A stretch of DNA of 64,000 bases from Candidatus Pseudomonas phytovorans (GCA_029202525.1 CP119325.1:1648001-1712000); one strand, 5' to 3'. Numbered from the stretch's first letter, positions 18,435-26,714 are shown. A program made the numbers and translations. The notes: a model not told the origin generated them from the letters alone.

Positions 18435-18463
18435 GTATCGGCCGAATTAAGGTAAAGCTTGAG
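18435..18463 (-). promoter_or_regulatory. FliA (sigma-28)-type promoter for the chemoreceptor gene
   Basis: On the minus strand TCAAG is followed, 15 nt later, by GCCGATAC, close to the flagellar/chemotaxis consensus (TCAAG, then GCCGATAA). Transcription would start about 115 nt before the chemoreceptor ATG. Confidence 0.65.
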
Positions 18464-18478
18464 CAGAGGATTACAGAG

Positions 18479-19954
18479 ATGTCGGAAACTTCGACCATAG
18501 TTGTAGGCGCTGGCCCGGATGGCCAGCCAGTCGGGCAAGCGATGCGGCTGGCCAACCGCCACGGCCTGGTGGCAGGCGCGACCGGTACCGGCAAGACGGT
18601 GACTTTGCAGCACCTGGCGGAGGCGTTCAGCGACGCAGGGGTGGCTGTGTTCGCGGCCGATGTCAAAGGTGACTTGTGTGGCCTGGGTGCTGCCGGCACG
18701 CCGCAGGGCAAGGTGGCCGAGCGCATCGCCGGCATGCCCTGGCTGGGGCACACGCCCCGGGCTTACCCGGTAAGCCTGTGGGACATCGCCGGGCAGTCCG
18801 GCCACCCGCTGCGCACCACCCTCAGCGAAATGGGGCCGTTGCTGCTGGGCAACCTGCTGGAGCTGACCGACAGTCAGCTGGCGGCGCTGTATGCGGCCTT
18901 CAAGGTGGCCGACCGTGAGGGCCTGTTGCTGCTCGACCTCAAGGACCTCAAGGCCCTGCTCGCGCACTTGAAGGACAACCCGCAACTGCTGGGTGAAGAC
19001 AGCGCATTGATGACCACGGCCTCTACCCAGGCGTTGTTACGACGGCTGGCGACCCTGGAGCAGCAGGGCGCCGAGGCACTGTTCGGCGAGCCAGCGCTGC
19101 AGCTCGAAGACTTGCTGCGGCCAGACCTGGATGGCCGTGGCCGCATCCACCTGCTGGACGCCAGTCGGTTGGTGCATGAGGCGCCCAAGGTGTACGCGAC
19201 CTTCCTGCTGTGGCTGTTGGCCGAGCTGTTCGAGCAGCTGCCCGAACGGGGCGATGCCGACAAGCCGGTACTGGCGCTGTTCTTCGATGAAGCGCACTTG
19301 CTGTTCAACGGTACGCCCAAAGCGCTGCAGGACCGCCTTGAGCAGGTGGTGCGGCTGATCCGCTCCAAGGGTGTCGGCGTGTACTTCGTTACCCAGTCGC
19401 CGGGAGACCTGCCCGATGCAGTGCTGGCCCAGTTGGGGTTGCGCATTCAGCATGGCTTGCGGGCGTTTACCGCCAAGGAGCAGAAGTCACTGCGGGCGGT
19501 GGCCGATGGTTTTCGCCCCAACCCGGCGTTCGACACCCTGGCGGTGCTGACCGAGTTGGGGATTGGCGAAGCATTGGTGGGTACGCTGGAAGAGAAGGGC
19601 ACGCCTGCCATGGTGCAGCGGGTGCTGATTGCACCGCCGCAGTCGCGCATCGGGCCTTTGAGTGCGGCCGAGCGCAGTGCGCTGATTGCCGCTTCGCCGC
19701 TGGTAGGGCGCTATGACAAGCCGGTGGACCGTGAATCGGCCTATGAAATGCTGACCCAGCGCAAGGGCGAGGCGGTGGAGCCGGCTCCGCAGCCGAAAGC
19801 TGGCGAAGAAAGCTTTGCCGACAAGGCCGGTGACTTCTTGCAGAGTGCAGCGGGGCAGGCGATCAAGTCGGCGGTGCGCCAGGCGGCCAACCAGTTGGGG
19901 CGGCAGCTGGTGCGCGGGTTGATGGGGTCGTTGTTGGGGGGCAAGAAAAAGTAG
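18479..19954 (+). CDS. HerA/YjgR-like P-loop ATPase (DUF853)
   Basis: The 491-residue protein has a Walker A motif GATGTGKT at residues 33-40 and a Walker B-type VLALFFDEAHLLF. The rest (AADVKGDLCGL, YFVTQSPGDLPDAVLAQLG, LRIQHGLRAFTAKEQK) matches the YjgR/DUF853 group of HerA-like ATPases. A low-complexity tail ends in a basic GGKKK. Related HerA proteins translocate DNA, but the role of YjgR proteins is not established. Its promoter region overlaps that of the divergent chemoreceptor. Confidence 0.88.
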   Translation: MSETSTIVVGAGPDGQPVGQAMRLANRHGLVAGATGTGKTVTLQHLAEAFSDAGVAVFAADVKGDLCGLGAAGTPQGKVAERIAGMPWLGHTPRAYPVSLWDIAGQSGHPLRTTLSEMGPLLLGNLLELTDSQLAALYAAFKVADREGLLLLDLKDLKALLAHLKDNPQLLGEDSALMTTASTQALLRRLATLEQQGAEALFGEPALQLEDLLRPDLDGRGRIHLLDASRLVHEAPKVYATFLLWLLAELFEQLPERGDADKPVLALFFDEAHLLFNGTPKALQDRLEQVVRLIRSKGVGVYFVTQSPGDLPDAVLAQLGLRIQHGLRAFTAKEQKSLRAVADGFRPNPAFDTLAVLTELGIGEALVGTLEEKGTPAMVQRVLIAPPQSRIGPLSAAERSALIAASPLVGRYDKPVDRESAYEMLTQRKGEAVEPAPQPKAGEESFADKAGDFLQSAAGQAIKSAVRQAANQLGRQLVRGLMGSLLGGKKK

Positions 19955-19970
19955 TACAGGCTTGCGCTGT

Positions 19971-20060
19971 ACCTGTGGGAGCGGGCATGCCCGCGAAGCA
20001 GGCGACGCCGTGGATGGCACCAGCTTTGCCGGTGTTCGCGGGCTCGCCCGCTCCCACAAG
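19971..20060. repeat. Inverted REP pair
   Basis: Oppositely oriented REP copies (GGGAGCGGGCATGCCCGCGA and CGCGGGCTCGCCCGCTCCCA) lie between two convergent genes. Confidence 0.9.
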
Positions 20061-20085
20061 AAAATGAGTCCGGCTGGAGATATGA

Positions 20086-20109
20086 AAAAGGCGCCCGAAG
20101 GCGCCTTTT
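20086..20109. terminator. Bidirectional rho-independent terminator
   Basis: A perfect AAAAGGCGCC/GGCGCCTTTT stem with a CGAA tetraloop lies between the yjgR-like and pit genes. Confidence 0.9.
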
Positions 20110-20124
20110 CTAGGGTGGTGTCAC

Positions 20125-21597
20125 TCAGCCAATGGCTTTGGACGCCAGCCAGAACAGGCCGGCCGCCAAGCCCATCGAGCACGGCAGGGTCAGTACCCAG
20201 GCCAGCAGGATGGTCTTCACGGTGCCGCCCTGCAGGCCGCTTTTGTTGGCGACCATGGTGCCGGCCACGCCGGACGACAGTACGTGGGTCGTCGATACAG
20301 GCAGTGCGAACACGTTGGCCATGCCGATGGCGCAGGCTGCGGTGATCTGTGCCGACATGCCCTGTGCGTAGGTCATGCCTTGCTTGCCGATCTTCTCGCC
20401 AACGGTCAGTACCACACGCTTCCAGCCAACCATGGTGCCCAGGCCCAAGGCCAGCGCGACGGCCACGATCACCCAGAACGGCGCGTACTCGGTGGTGGCG
20501 GTAAGGTCTTTGCGCAGTTTTTCCAGGTCGGCCTTTTCACGGGCATCGAGGCCTGGCAGCTTGCCAACCTTCTTCGCGGTGTCATCCAGGCACAGCAGGT
20601 AGCGGCGCACTTCAACGCGCTTGTCGGCATCCAGGCTGTGATAGTCGGTCACGCCTTGAAGCGAAGACTGCAGAGCGGCGATGGTAGGTTCGGTCTGCTG
20701 CGGGTTGCAGCTGAACTGCTCAGGCAGGTCGCTGGACTTGGCCTTGCCCAGTGCCAGGAAGTCGCCCAGGGTGGCGGCGTTGCGCTGGTAGAACTGGCTC
20801 ATGTGCAGGGTGGCGTCGCGGGTACGCTCGATCTGATAGGTGGTGCTGTTCAGGTCGAGGACGAACTTGGCCGGGACAATACCGATCAGCACCAGCATGA
20901 TCAGGCCGATGCCTTTCTGGCCGTCGTTGGAGCCGTGCACGAAGCTCACGCCCATGGCCGAAACCACCAGCACCATGCGGTTCCAGAATGGCGGGTGCTT
21001 CTTGTCGTCAAGCTTGCGGCGCTGGTCGGGGGTCTTGTGCATCTTCGACAGCGGGCGCCACCACTTCAGGCCGATCAGCACCAGCGCTGCAACGGCAAAG
21101 CCGGCCATTGGCGAAACCACCAGCGACATGGCGATGTCGATCGCCTTCTGCCAGTTGACGCCATCGCCCAGCGGGATGTCGTTGATCAGCGCATTGGCCA
21201 GGCCAACCCCGAGAATGGAGCCGATCAGCGTGTGCGAGCTGGAGGCGGGGATGCCGAAGTACCAGGTGCCCAGGTTCCAGGTGATGGCCGCAGCCAGCAG
21301 CGAGAAGACCATGGCCAGGCCGTGTCCGGTGTTCACATTGATCAGCAGCTCTACCGGCAGCAGGTGCACGATGGCATAGGCCACCCCGACACCGCCGAGC
21401 AGAACGCCAAGGAAGTTGAACACGCCGGAGAAGAACACGGCGAGGTGCGGCGGCATGGCTTTGGTATAGATGACGGTAGCTACCGCGTTGGCGGTGTCAT
21501 GAAAGCCATTGATGAACTCGAAGGCGAGTACGAAGGTCAAGGCGAGCAGCAGGCTCACCAACACCCAGGCATCCAGTCCGCTGAATAAATCGATCAT
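20125..21597 (-). CDS. pit: Inorganic phosphate transporter, PiT family
   Basis: The 490-residue inner-membrane protein has the duplicated PiT signatures GFHDTANAVATVIYT near the N terminus and GSNDGQKGIG in the second half. It also has ALPVSTTHVLSSGVAGTMV and a long hydrophilic central loop of about 130 residues. About 10-12 membrane helices are expected. PiT proteins import metal-phosphate complexes with protons at low affinity. The start at 21597 (MIDLFSGLDAW) is preferred to an upstream in-frame Met because the first membrane helix begins there. Confidence 0.92.
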   Translation of the reverse strand: MIDLFSGLDAWVLVSLLLALTFVLAFEFINGFHDTANAVATVIYTKAMPPHLAVFFSGVFNFLGVLLGGVGVAYAIVHLLPVELLINVNTGHGLAMVFSLLAAAITWNLGTWYFGIPASSSHTLIGSILGVGLANALINDIPLGDGVNWQKAIDIAMSLVVSPMAGFAVAALVLIGLKWWRPLSKMHKTPDQRRKLDDKKHPPFWNRMVLVVSAMGVSFVHGSNDGQKGIGLIMLVLIGIVPAKFVLDLNSTTYQIERTRDATLHMSQFYQRNAATLGDFLALGKAKSSDLPEQFSCNPQQTEPTIAALQSSLQGVTDYHSLDADKRVEVRRYLLCLDDTAKKVGKLPGLDAREKADLEKLRKDLTATTEYAPFWVIVAVALALGLGTMVGWKRVVLTVGEKIGKQGMTYAQGMSAQITAACAIGMANVFALPVSTTHVLSSGVAGTMVANKSGLQGGTVKTILLAWVLTLPCSMGLAAGLFWLASKAIG

Positions 21598-21908
21598 GAA
21601 GGTTGTCTGGCGGTCATAGGGGGGCGGGATTATGCCAGAAAACCTTGGCAATCGATGCACCTGCTACAGACCGATGGCAATCTTCATGGCCTGAGCGCGG
21701 GGTGCACGTTGGGGCATTCAGGCAGGTAAATATCGGCTAAAAAGCGCAAAGCCTGGCTAAATCAGGCAAAAAAGCAAAGAAATGGCCGTTTCGTCACCAT
21801 TCAAACGATTGTATGAAATTTGTGTAATTCCATTTCATCTTCGGTCAGGCGGTAAAGATCGACCGCGCCCGGGCTGGCCGGGCGGCGACGCGCTGGCGTG
21901 GTCCCGGG
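21598..21908. other. Intergenic region, 311 nt
   Basis: No gene is seen. The region is AT-richer than its surroundings. It holds a weak hairpin (GCCTG at 21751-21755 with CAGGC at 21763-21767) that could end the minus-strand gene starting at 22109, plus the pit promoter region. Confidence 0.5.
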
Positions 21909-22109
21909 TCAGGGATTGTCGCTGCGCAGTTCCTTTTCAATGCGTTCCAGTTCCTGGTTGAACGCCTGGTCGCGCACGCTGGCACGTTTGCGCCAAGGTT
22001 TGCGTTCCGGATCCGGTTGTGCGGCGTAAGTGGTGACTTCACCACCGTAAACATCCTTGTAACGTTCAGCCTGGCGCTCGAGTTCAGCGCGCAGTTCATC
22101 TTTCGTCAC
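21909..22109 (-). CDS. Small conserved hypothetical protein
   Basis: This 66-residue, highly charged, helix-forming protein starts TKDELRAELERQAERYKDVYGGEV and ends FNQELERIEKELRSDNP. The GTG at 22109 is chosen because homology-like charged sequence starts there and the longer frame encodes unlikely sequence. There is no signal peptide or membrane segment. The heptad-like spacing of Leu and Glu suggests a short coiled coil. Function unknown. Confidence 0.65.
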   Translation of the reverse strand: MTKDELRAELERQAERYKDVYGGEVTTYAAQPDPERKPWRKRASVRDQAFNQELERIEKELRSDNP

Positions 22110-22400
22110 ATGCAGTACCTGAATAAGTGTAATGACTGTTGTTATGCGTTGTGCAGCATGCACATGCCTTGCTGGCCGCAACGGCTAGAGTCAGCGGAAG
22201 GTTCCATTACCAAGCTAGCGTCGGGGCCTGCGCAGTCGATTATAGCAACCGATAAATCGCCGAACATCGTTATTTACTGAACGCTGACATCATCTGACGT
22301 AAGTAGTAGCAGGTGCCGGCGAACAGTTTGGACCTTTCGTACAAGTTTGAAAGGCATGGCGGATAAAAGTTCGCGGCAATACCGGCGCCTGCGCCTGAAT

Positions 22401-22491
22401 GAAAAACGGCCTCGCCAAAAGGCGAGGCCGTTGCCTGGGACTTCTACGGTGGGTACCTGACCAGTCTCTCCAAAGAAGCCACAAGTGGCAG
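22401..22491 (-). ncRNA. Candidate small RNA divergent from pcaR
   Basis: On the minus strand a sigma-70-like promoter (TTGACC at 22519-22524; TATACC at 22498-22503, spacer 15) is followed about 90 nt later by a strong intrinsic terminator. The terminator has a 12-bp AACGGCCTCGCC stem, a TTTT loop, and a run of five T at 22402-22406. No open frame of useful length lies between. A small internal hairpin (GCCAC-TT-GTGGC) is present. No minus-strand gene upstream would need this terminator, so a roughly 90-nt transcript is the simplest explanation. It is not a family I can name. Confidence 0.5.
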
Positions 22492-22497
22492 GGGAAA

Positions 22498-22524
22498 GGT
22501 ATAAGCAAAAGTGTCAGCGGTCAA
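22498..22524 (-). promoter_or_regulatory. Putative sigma-70 promoter of the candidate sRNA
   Basis: TTGACC and TATACC hexamers are separated by 15 nt; a TACCTT alternative gives a 17-nt spacer. The minus-strand -35 lies directly beside an inverted PcaR half-site at 22526-22535. Confidence 0.45.
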
Positions 22525-22558
22525 TTGCGATTATCGGCCGTTTGTTCGATAATCGCAC
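22525..22558. promoter_or_regulatory. PcaR operator upstream of pcaR
   Basis: GTTCGATAATCGCAC at 22544-22558 matches the known PcaR box exactly. An inverted, weaker copy (TGCGATTATC core at 22526-22535) lies 8 nt away. The pair sits 28 nt before the pcaR start, consistent with autoregulation, and also flanks the divergent sRNA promoter. Confidence 0.85.
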
Positions 22559-22585
22559 GAACGGGCGTTTTTTTTGAGGTGTGCG

Positions 22586-23461
22586 ATGAACGACGAAACC
22601 CTGGCCAACGATTCGGTCAATCCAGAGCCGGCGCGACCCGCTTCGGCCGCCATGGCGCCGCCGATCGTGGCTTCCCCGGCCAAACGCATCCAGGCGTTTA
22701 CCGGCGATCCCGACTTCATGACCTCCCTGGCCCGTGGCCTGGCCGTGATTCAGGCCTTTCAGGAGCGCAAGCGCCACCTGACCATCGCCCAGATCAGCCA
22801 CCGCACCGAAATCCCCCGGGCAGCGGTGCGCCGCTGCCTGCACACGCTGATCAAGCTGGGGTACGCCACTTCCGACGGGCGTACCTATTCGCTGTTGCCC
22901 AAAGTGCTGACGCTGGGGCACGCCTACCTGTCGTCGACGCCACTGGCGATTTCTGCCCAGCCTTATCTGGACCGTATCAGTGACCAACTGCACGAAGCCG
23001 CCAACATGGCGACCCTTGAAGGCGACGACATTCTTTATATAGCCCGTTCGGCCACGGTAGAGCGGCTGATATCGGTCGACCTGTCGGTGGGCGGGCGCCT
23101 GCCGGCCTATTGCACATCGATGGGGCGCATTCTGCTGGCGGCCATGGACGACACCAGCCTGCGTGAATACCTGGAACGTGCCGACCTGAAGGCGCGCACC
23201 AGCCGTACCCTGCATGATCCTGAGTCACTGTTCGCCTGTATCCAGCAGGTGCGCGCCCAGGGCTGGTGCGTGGTGGACCAGGAGCTGGAGCAGGGGCTGC
23301 GTTCGATTGCCGTGCCGATCTATGACGCTTCGGGGCAGGTGCTGGCGGCGCTGAACGTGAGCACCCATGTGGGGCGGGTGACGCGCAGCGAGCTGGAGCA
23401 GCGTTTCCTGCCGATCTTGCTGGCGGCCAGCCGGGACCTTTGCCATCAGTTGTTCGGCTGA
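22586..23461 (+). CDS. pcaR: PcaR, IclR-family regulator of protocatechuate catabolism
   Basis: The 291-residue protein has a long N-terminal tail (residues 1-45) and an IclR winged helix (MTSLARGLAVIQAFQERKRHLTIAQIS, with PRAAVRRCLHTLIKLGY as recognition helix). The effector domain has the IclR signature region VDQELEQGLRSIAVPI. In P. putida PcaR responds to beta-ketoadipate and activates pca genes. The start at 22586 follows GAGGTG. Identity rests on family, on the exact PcaR boxes in its own and neighbouring promoters, and on synteny with pcaK and pcaF. Confidence 0.95.
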   Translation: MNDETLANDSVNPEPARPASAAMAPPIVASPAKRIQAFTGDPDFMTSLARGLAVIQAFQERKRHLTIAQISHRTEIPRAAVRRCLHTLIKLGYATSDGRTYSLLPKVLTLGHAYLSSTPLAISAQPYLDRISDQLHEAANMATLEGDDILYIARSATVERLISVDLSVGGRLPAYCTSMGRILLAAMDDTSLREYLERADLKARTSRTLHDPESLFACIQQVRAQGWCVVDQELEQGLRSIAVPIYDASGQVLAALNVSTHVGRVTRSELEQRFLPILLAASRDLCHQLFG

Positions 23462-23514
23462 GATTGCAGGGGTCGTAAAGCGGCCCCGAATTAGAACAGG
23501 CAAAACCGTTTCTT

Positions 23515-23529
23515 GTGCGATAAACGCAC
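23515..23529 (+). promoter_or_regulatory. PcaR-like box upstream of pcaK
   Basis: GTGCGATAAACGCAC differs at two of 15 positions from the PcaR box found before pcaR, and is itself a near-perfect palindrome. Confidence 0.6.
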
Positions 23530-23633
23530 AGTGTCGTTCCGGGCGAATTGCTTCACTTGCGCCCGCTGATTAATGTCTCTCGCAAAGGTCGGCCCTGCCG
23601 ACCGAACAAGAAAAACATAAGAGGCACTTACCC

Positions 23634-23696
23634 ATGAATACTGTCACTTCGCTGCTGCGGCCGCACCCGCACGCAGTACCGTTGTATCCAGGCTGA
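23634..23696 (+). CDS. Possible 20-residue leader peptide upstream of pcaK
   Basis: An ATG at 23634 is preceded by AAGAGG (23619-23624) with good spacing. It opens a 20-codon frame beginning MNTVTSLLRPHPHAV and ending YPG before TGA. It lies in the long pcaK leader, in the same frame as pcaK but closed by a stop 87 nt before it. pcaK itself has a poor ribosome binding site, so ribosome traffic over the leader could matter. There is no further evidence of translation. Confidence 0.35.
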   Translation: MNTVTSLLRPHPHAVPLYPG

Positions 23697-23776
23697 CGCA
23701 GGCCCTGTTCCCCAATCATCGTCTTCTGTGCCGGTTGCCCGCGTGCAGTGGTCTGGCTGTGCCCTACATTCTGGAT

Positions 23777-23784
23777 AACAACAA
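23777..23784 (+). promoter_or_regulatory. Crc/Hfq-type catabolite activity motif at the pcaK start
   Basis: AACAACAA matches the AAnAAnAA motif bound by Hfq with Crc in Pseudomonas. It overlaps the first base of the pcaK ATG, where binding would block translation. Confidence 0.5.
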
Positions 23785-25130
23785 TGAACCAAGCGCAAAA
23801 CAGCGTCGGCAAAAGCCTCGACGTCCAGTCGTTCATCAATCAGCAGCCGCTGTCCCGCTATCAGTGGCGGGTCGTGTTGCTGTGCTTCCTGATCGTCTTC
23901 CTTGATGGCCTGGACACTGCCGCCATGGGCTTCATCGCCCCGGCGCTGTCGCAGGAGTGGGGCATCGACCGGGCCAGCCTCGGCCCGGTGATGAGCGCCG
24001 CGTTGATCGGCATGGTGTTCGGTGCCCTGGGCTCCGGGCCGTTGGCTGACCGCTTCGGCCGTAAAGGCGTGCTGGTGGGGGCGGTGCTGGTGTTTGGTGG
24101 TTTCAGTCTGGCCTCGGCCTATGCCACCAACGTCGACCAGTTGCTGGTGCTGCGCTTTCTGACCGGCCTGGGCCTGGGTGCCGGCATGCCCAATGCCACC
24201 ACGCTGCTGTCCGAATACACCCCCGAGCGCCTGAAGTCGCTGCTGGTGACCAGCATGTTCTGCGGCTTCAACCTGGGCATGGCCGGTGGTGGCTTCATTT
24301 CGGCGAAGATGATCCCGGCTTATGGCTGGCACAGCCTGTTGGTAATCGGCGGCGTGTTGCCACTGCTGCTGGCGGTGGTGTTGATGGTCTGGCTGCCGGA
24401 GTCGGCGCGGTTCCTGGTGGTGCGCAACCGTGGCACCGACAAGATACGCAAAACCCTGGCGCCCATCGCACCGCAGGTGGTGGCCGAGGCGGGCAGCTTC
24501 AGTGTGCCAGAGCAAAAGGCCGTCGCCGCGCGCAGCGTGTTTGCGGTGATCTTCTCCGGCACCTATGGCGTGGGCACCATGCTGCTGTGGCTGACCTACT
24601 TCATGGGCCTGGTGATCGTGTACCTGCTGACCAGCTGGCTGCCAACCCTGATGCGTGACAGCGGCGCGAGCATGGAGCAGGCCGCGTTTATCGGTGCGCT
24701 GTTCCAGTTCGGCGGCGTGCTGAGTGCCGTGGGTGTGGGCTGGGCCATGGACCGCTACAACCCGCACAAGGTGATCGGTATTTTCTACCTGCTGGCCGGG
24801 GTGTTCGCCTACGCCGTGGGGCAGAGCCTGGGCAACATTACCGTGTTGGCCACGCTGGTGCTGATTGCTGGTATGTGTGTAAACGGTGCGCAGTCGGCGA
24901 TGCCGTCGCTGGCGGCCCGTTTCTACCCGACCCAAGGCCGTGCCACCGGTGTATCGTGGATGCTTGGTATCGGCCGTTTCGGTGCGATTCTCGGGGCCTG
25001 GAGCGGCGCTACGCTGCTGGGGCTGGGGTGGAACTTCGAGCAGGTGCTGACGGCGTTGCTGGTGCCTGCGGGACTTGCTGCGGTTGCTGTGATCGTGAAG
25101 GGCTTTGTGAGCCACGCCGACGCTACCTGA
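23784..25130 (+). CDS. pcaK: PcaK, 4-hydroxybenzoate/protocatechuate transporter
   Basis: The 448-residue MFS permease of the aromatic acid:H+ symporter family has 12 expected helices. The family motif in the first helix is present (FLDGLDTAAMGF), with the MFS loop GPLADRFGRKGVLV between helices 2 and 3. PcaK imports 4-hydroxybenzoate and protocatechuate and also mediates chemotaxis to them. The start at 23784 gives the family length exactly; an in-frame upstream start at 23748 would add an implausible tail. It is preceded by a PcaR-like box and followed by a hairpin at about 25135-25158. Confidence 0.93.
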   Translation: MNQAQNSVGKSLDVQSFINQQPLSRYQWRVVLLCFLIVFLDGLDTAAMGFIAPALSQEWGIDRASLGPVMSAALIGMVFGALGSGPLADRFGRKGVLVGAVLVFGGFSLASAYATNVDQLLVLRFLTGLGLGAGMPNATTLLSEYTPERLKSLLVTSMFCGFNLGMAGGGFISAKMIPAYGWHSLLVIGGVLPLLLAVVLMVWLPESARFLVVRNRGTDKIRKTLAPIAPQVVAEAGSFSVPEQKAVAARSVFAVIFSGTYGVGTMLLWLTYFMGLVIVYLLTSWLPTLMRDSGASMEQAAFIGALFQFGGVLSAVGVGWAMDRYNPHKVIGIFYLLAGVFAYAVGQSLGNITVLATLVLIAGMCVNGAQSAMPSLAARFYPTQGRATGVSWMLGIGRFGAILGAWSGATLLGLGWNFEQVLTALLVPAGLAAVAVIVKGFVSHADAT

Positions 25131-25187
25131 TAAGGCGGGGGCCGCTTTGCGGCCCCGCAATGGAGATGGATAGCAGCGCAACAAATT

Positions 25188-25224
25188 GTTCGCTAATCGC
25201 ACAAATAGTCGATTATCGGATTGT
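25188..25224 (+). promoter_or_regulatory. PcaR operator upstream of pcaF
   Basis: GTTCGCTAATCGCAC at 25188-25202 is one mismatch from the PcaR box. An inverted, degenerate copy (GTCGATTATCGGATT) follows at 25208-25222. The pair sits about 105 nt before the pcaF start. Confidence 0.8.
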
Positions 25225-25326
25225 AAGTCTACCGCCAGTCTCCTTAATCTGAGCTCATCGAAGCACCCTGACCAGTAGCCTCCACACGTACCGCCGCGGC
25301 CAATCGCCAGTGGCAGGAGAAGCCTA

Positions 25327-26529
25327 ATGCGCGACGTATTTATCTGTGACGCCATCCGCACCCCGATCGGCCGCTTCGGCGGCGCCCTGGCTGGCGTGCG
25401 TGCCGACGACCTGGCGGCCGTGCCGCTGAAAGCGCTGATCGAGCGCAACCCTGCCGTGCAGTGGGACCAGGTTGATGAAGTGTTCTTCGGCTGCGCCAAC
25501 CAGGCCGGTGAAGACAACCGCAACGTGGCGCGCATGGCGCTGCTGCTGGCCGGCCTGCCGGAGAGCATCCCGGGCGTCACCCTGAACCGCCTGTGCGCGT
25601 CGGGCATGGATGCCATTGGCACCGCCTTCCGCGCCATCGCCAGTGGCGAAATGGAGCTGGCGATTGCTGGCGGCGTCGAGTCGATGTCGCGCGCACCGTT
25701 CGTCATGGGCAAGGCTGAAAGCGGCTACTCGCGCAACATGAAGCTTGAAGACACCACCATCGGCTGGCGTTTCATCAATCCGCTGATGAAGAGCCAGTAT
25801 GGTGTGGACTCTATGCCGGAAACCGCCGACAACGTGGCCGACGATTACCAGGTTTCGCGCGCTGACCAGGATGCTTTCGCCCTGCGCAGCCAGCAAAAAG
25901 CTGCAGCCGCCCAGGCTGCGGGCTTCTTCGCCGAAGAGATCGTGCCGGTGCGCATTGCGCACAAGAAGGGCGAAACCATTGTCGAGCGTGACGAGCACCT
26001 GCGTCCGGAGACCACGCTTGAGGCACTGACCAGGCTCAAGCCGGTCAACGGCCCGGACAAGACAGTCACCGCCGGCAACGCCTCGGGCGTGAACGACGGT
26101 GCCGCGGCGCTGATCCTGGCGTCGGCGGAAGCGGTGAAGAAGCACGGCCTGACCCCGCGTGCCCGGGTATTGGGCATGGCCAGTGGCGGTGTTGCGCCAC
26201 GGGTAATGGGCATTGGCCCGGTGCCGGCGGTGCGCAAGCTGACCGAGCGCCTGGGTGTGGCGATGAGTGATTTCGACGTGATCGAGCTTAACGAAGCCTT
26301 TGCCAGCCAAGGCCTGGCGGTTCTGCGTGCGCTGGGCGTGGCCGACGATGCGCCGCAGGTGAACCCTAATGGCGGTGCAATCGCCTTGGGCCATCCGCTG
26401 GGCATGAGCGGTGCGCGCTTGGTGCTGACTGCTCTGCACCAGCTGGAGAAGAGTGGTGGGCGTAAAGGCTTGGCGACCATGTGTGTGGGCGTTGGCCAAG
26501 GTTTGGCACTGGCCATCGAACGGGTTTGA
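25327..26529 (+). CDS. pcaF: PcaF, beta-ketoadipyl-CoA thiolase
   Basis: The 400-residue thiolase catalyses the last step of the pathway, cleaving beta-ketoadipyl-CoA with CoA to succinyl-CoA and acetyl-CoA. The catalytic cysteine is in [13 protein letters not shown], the active-site histidine in [19 protein letters not shown], and the second cysteine in MCVGVGQG at the C terminus. Length and the N terminus ([19 protein letters not shown]) are those of PcaF. Its own promoter region carries PcaR boxes, so it is transcribed separately from pcaK. Confidence 0.95.
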   Translation: MRDVFICDAIRTPIGRFGGALAGVRADDLAAVPLKALIERNPAVQWDQVDEVFFGCANQAGEDNRNVARMALLLAGLPESIPGVTLNRLCASGMDAIGTAFRAIASGEMELAIAGGVESMSRAPFVMGKAESGYSRNMKLEDTTIGWRFINPLMKSQYGVDSMPETADNVADDYQVSRADQDAFALRSQQKAAAAQAAGFFAEEIVPVRIAHKKGETIVERDEHLRPETTLEALTRLKPVNGPDKTVTAGNASGVNDGAAALILASAEAVKKHGLTPRARVLGMASGGVAPRVMGIGPVPAVRKLTERLGVAMSDFDVIELNEAFASQGLAVLRALGVADDAPQVNPNGGAIALGHPLGMSGARLVLTALHQLEKSGGRKGLATMCVGVGQGLALAIERV

Positions 26530-26532
26530 CCT

Positions 26533-26618
26533 GTACCGGCCCTATCGCGGGCAAGCCCGCTCCTACAAGGAACCACGCTCTCCCTGTAGGAGCGGGCTTG
26601 CCCGCGATAGGGCCGGTA
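26533..26618. repeat. Inverted REP pair between pcaF and pcaT
   Basis: The two arms (CGCGGGCAAGCCCGCTCCTA and its inverse, with a CTCCTAC variant in place of CTCCCAC) are separated by a short loop; the outer CCGGCCCTATCG parts also pair. Confidence 0.9.
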
Positions 26619-26668
26619 GCTTCGACATAAGGCTAATGGCCAGCTTGATAGCGGAACGAGTGTGTTAC

Positions 26669-26690
26669 CAGGTATGTCTAGACTTACCTG
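26669..26690. promoter_or_regulatory. 22-bp palindrome at the pcaT promoter
   Basis: CAGGTA and TACCTG flank a GTCTAGAC core, with a single T-T mismatch per arm. It ends 24 nt before the pcaT ATG. It does not resemble the PcaR box. The TCTAGA core is reminiscent of operators used by GntR-type regulators. Confidence 0.6.
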
Positions 26691-26714
26691 TGACCCTCCT
26701 GGAGTAAACCCGTC

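Larger units (their letters stand above)
23462..23783 (+). other. pcaK leader region, 322 nt
   Basis: The region holds a GGGGTCG/CGGCCCC-type hairpin after pcaR (23470-23487), a PcaR-like box at 23515-23529, a 20-codon leader frame at 23634-23696, and an AACAACAA motif at the pcaK start. A leader of about 230 nt is long for a simple promoter and suggests post-transcriptional control. Confidence 0.6.

Noticed and set aside
23628..25712. 694-codon minus-strand frame over pcaK and the start of pcaF
   Set aside because: It is antisense to confident genes and rich in His and Gln without domains.
26619..26714. PcaR box sought upstream of pcaT
   Set aside because: No sequence close to GTTCGATAATCGCAC was found there; only the unrelated 22-bp palindrome.
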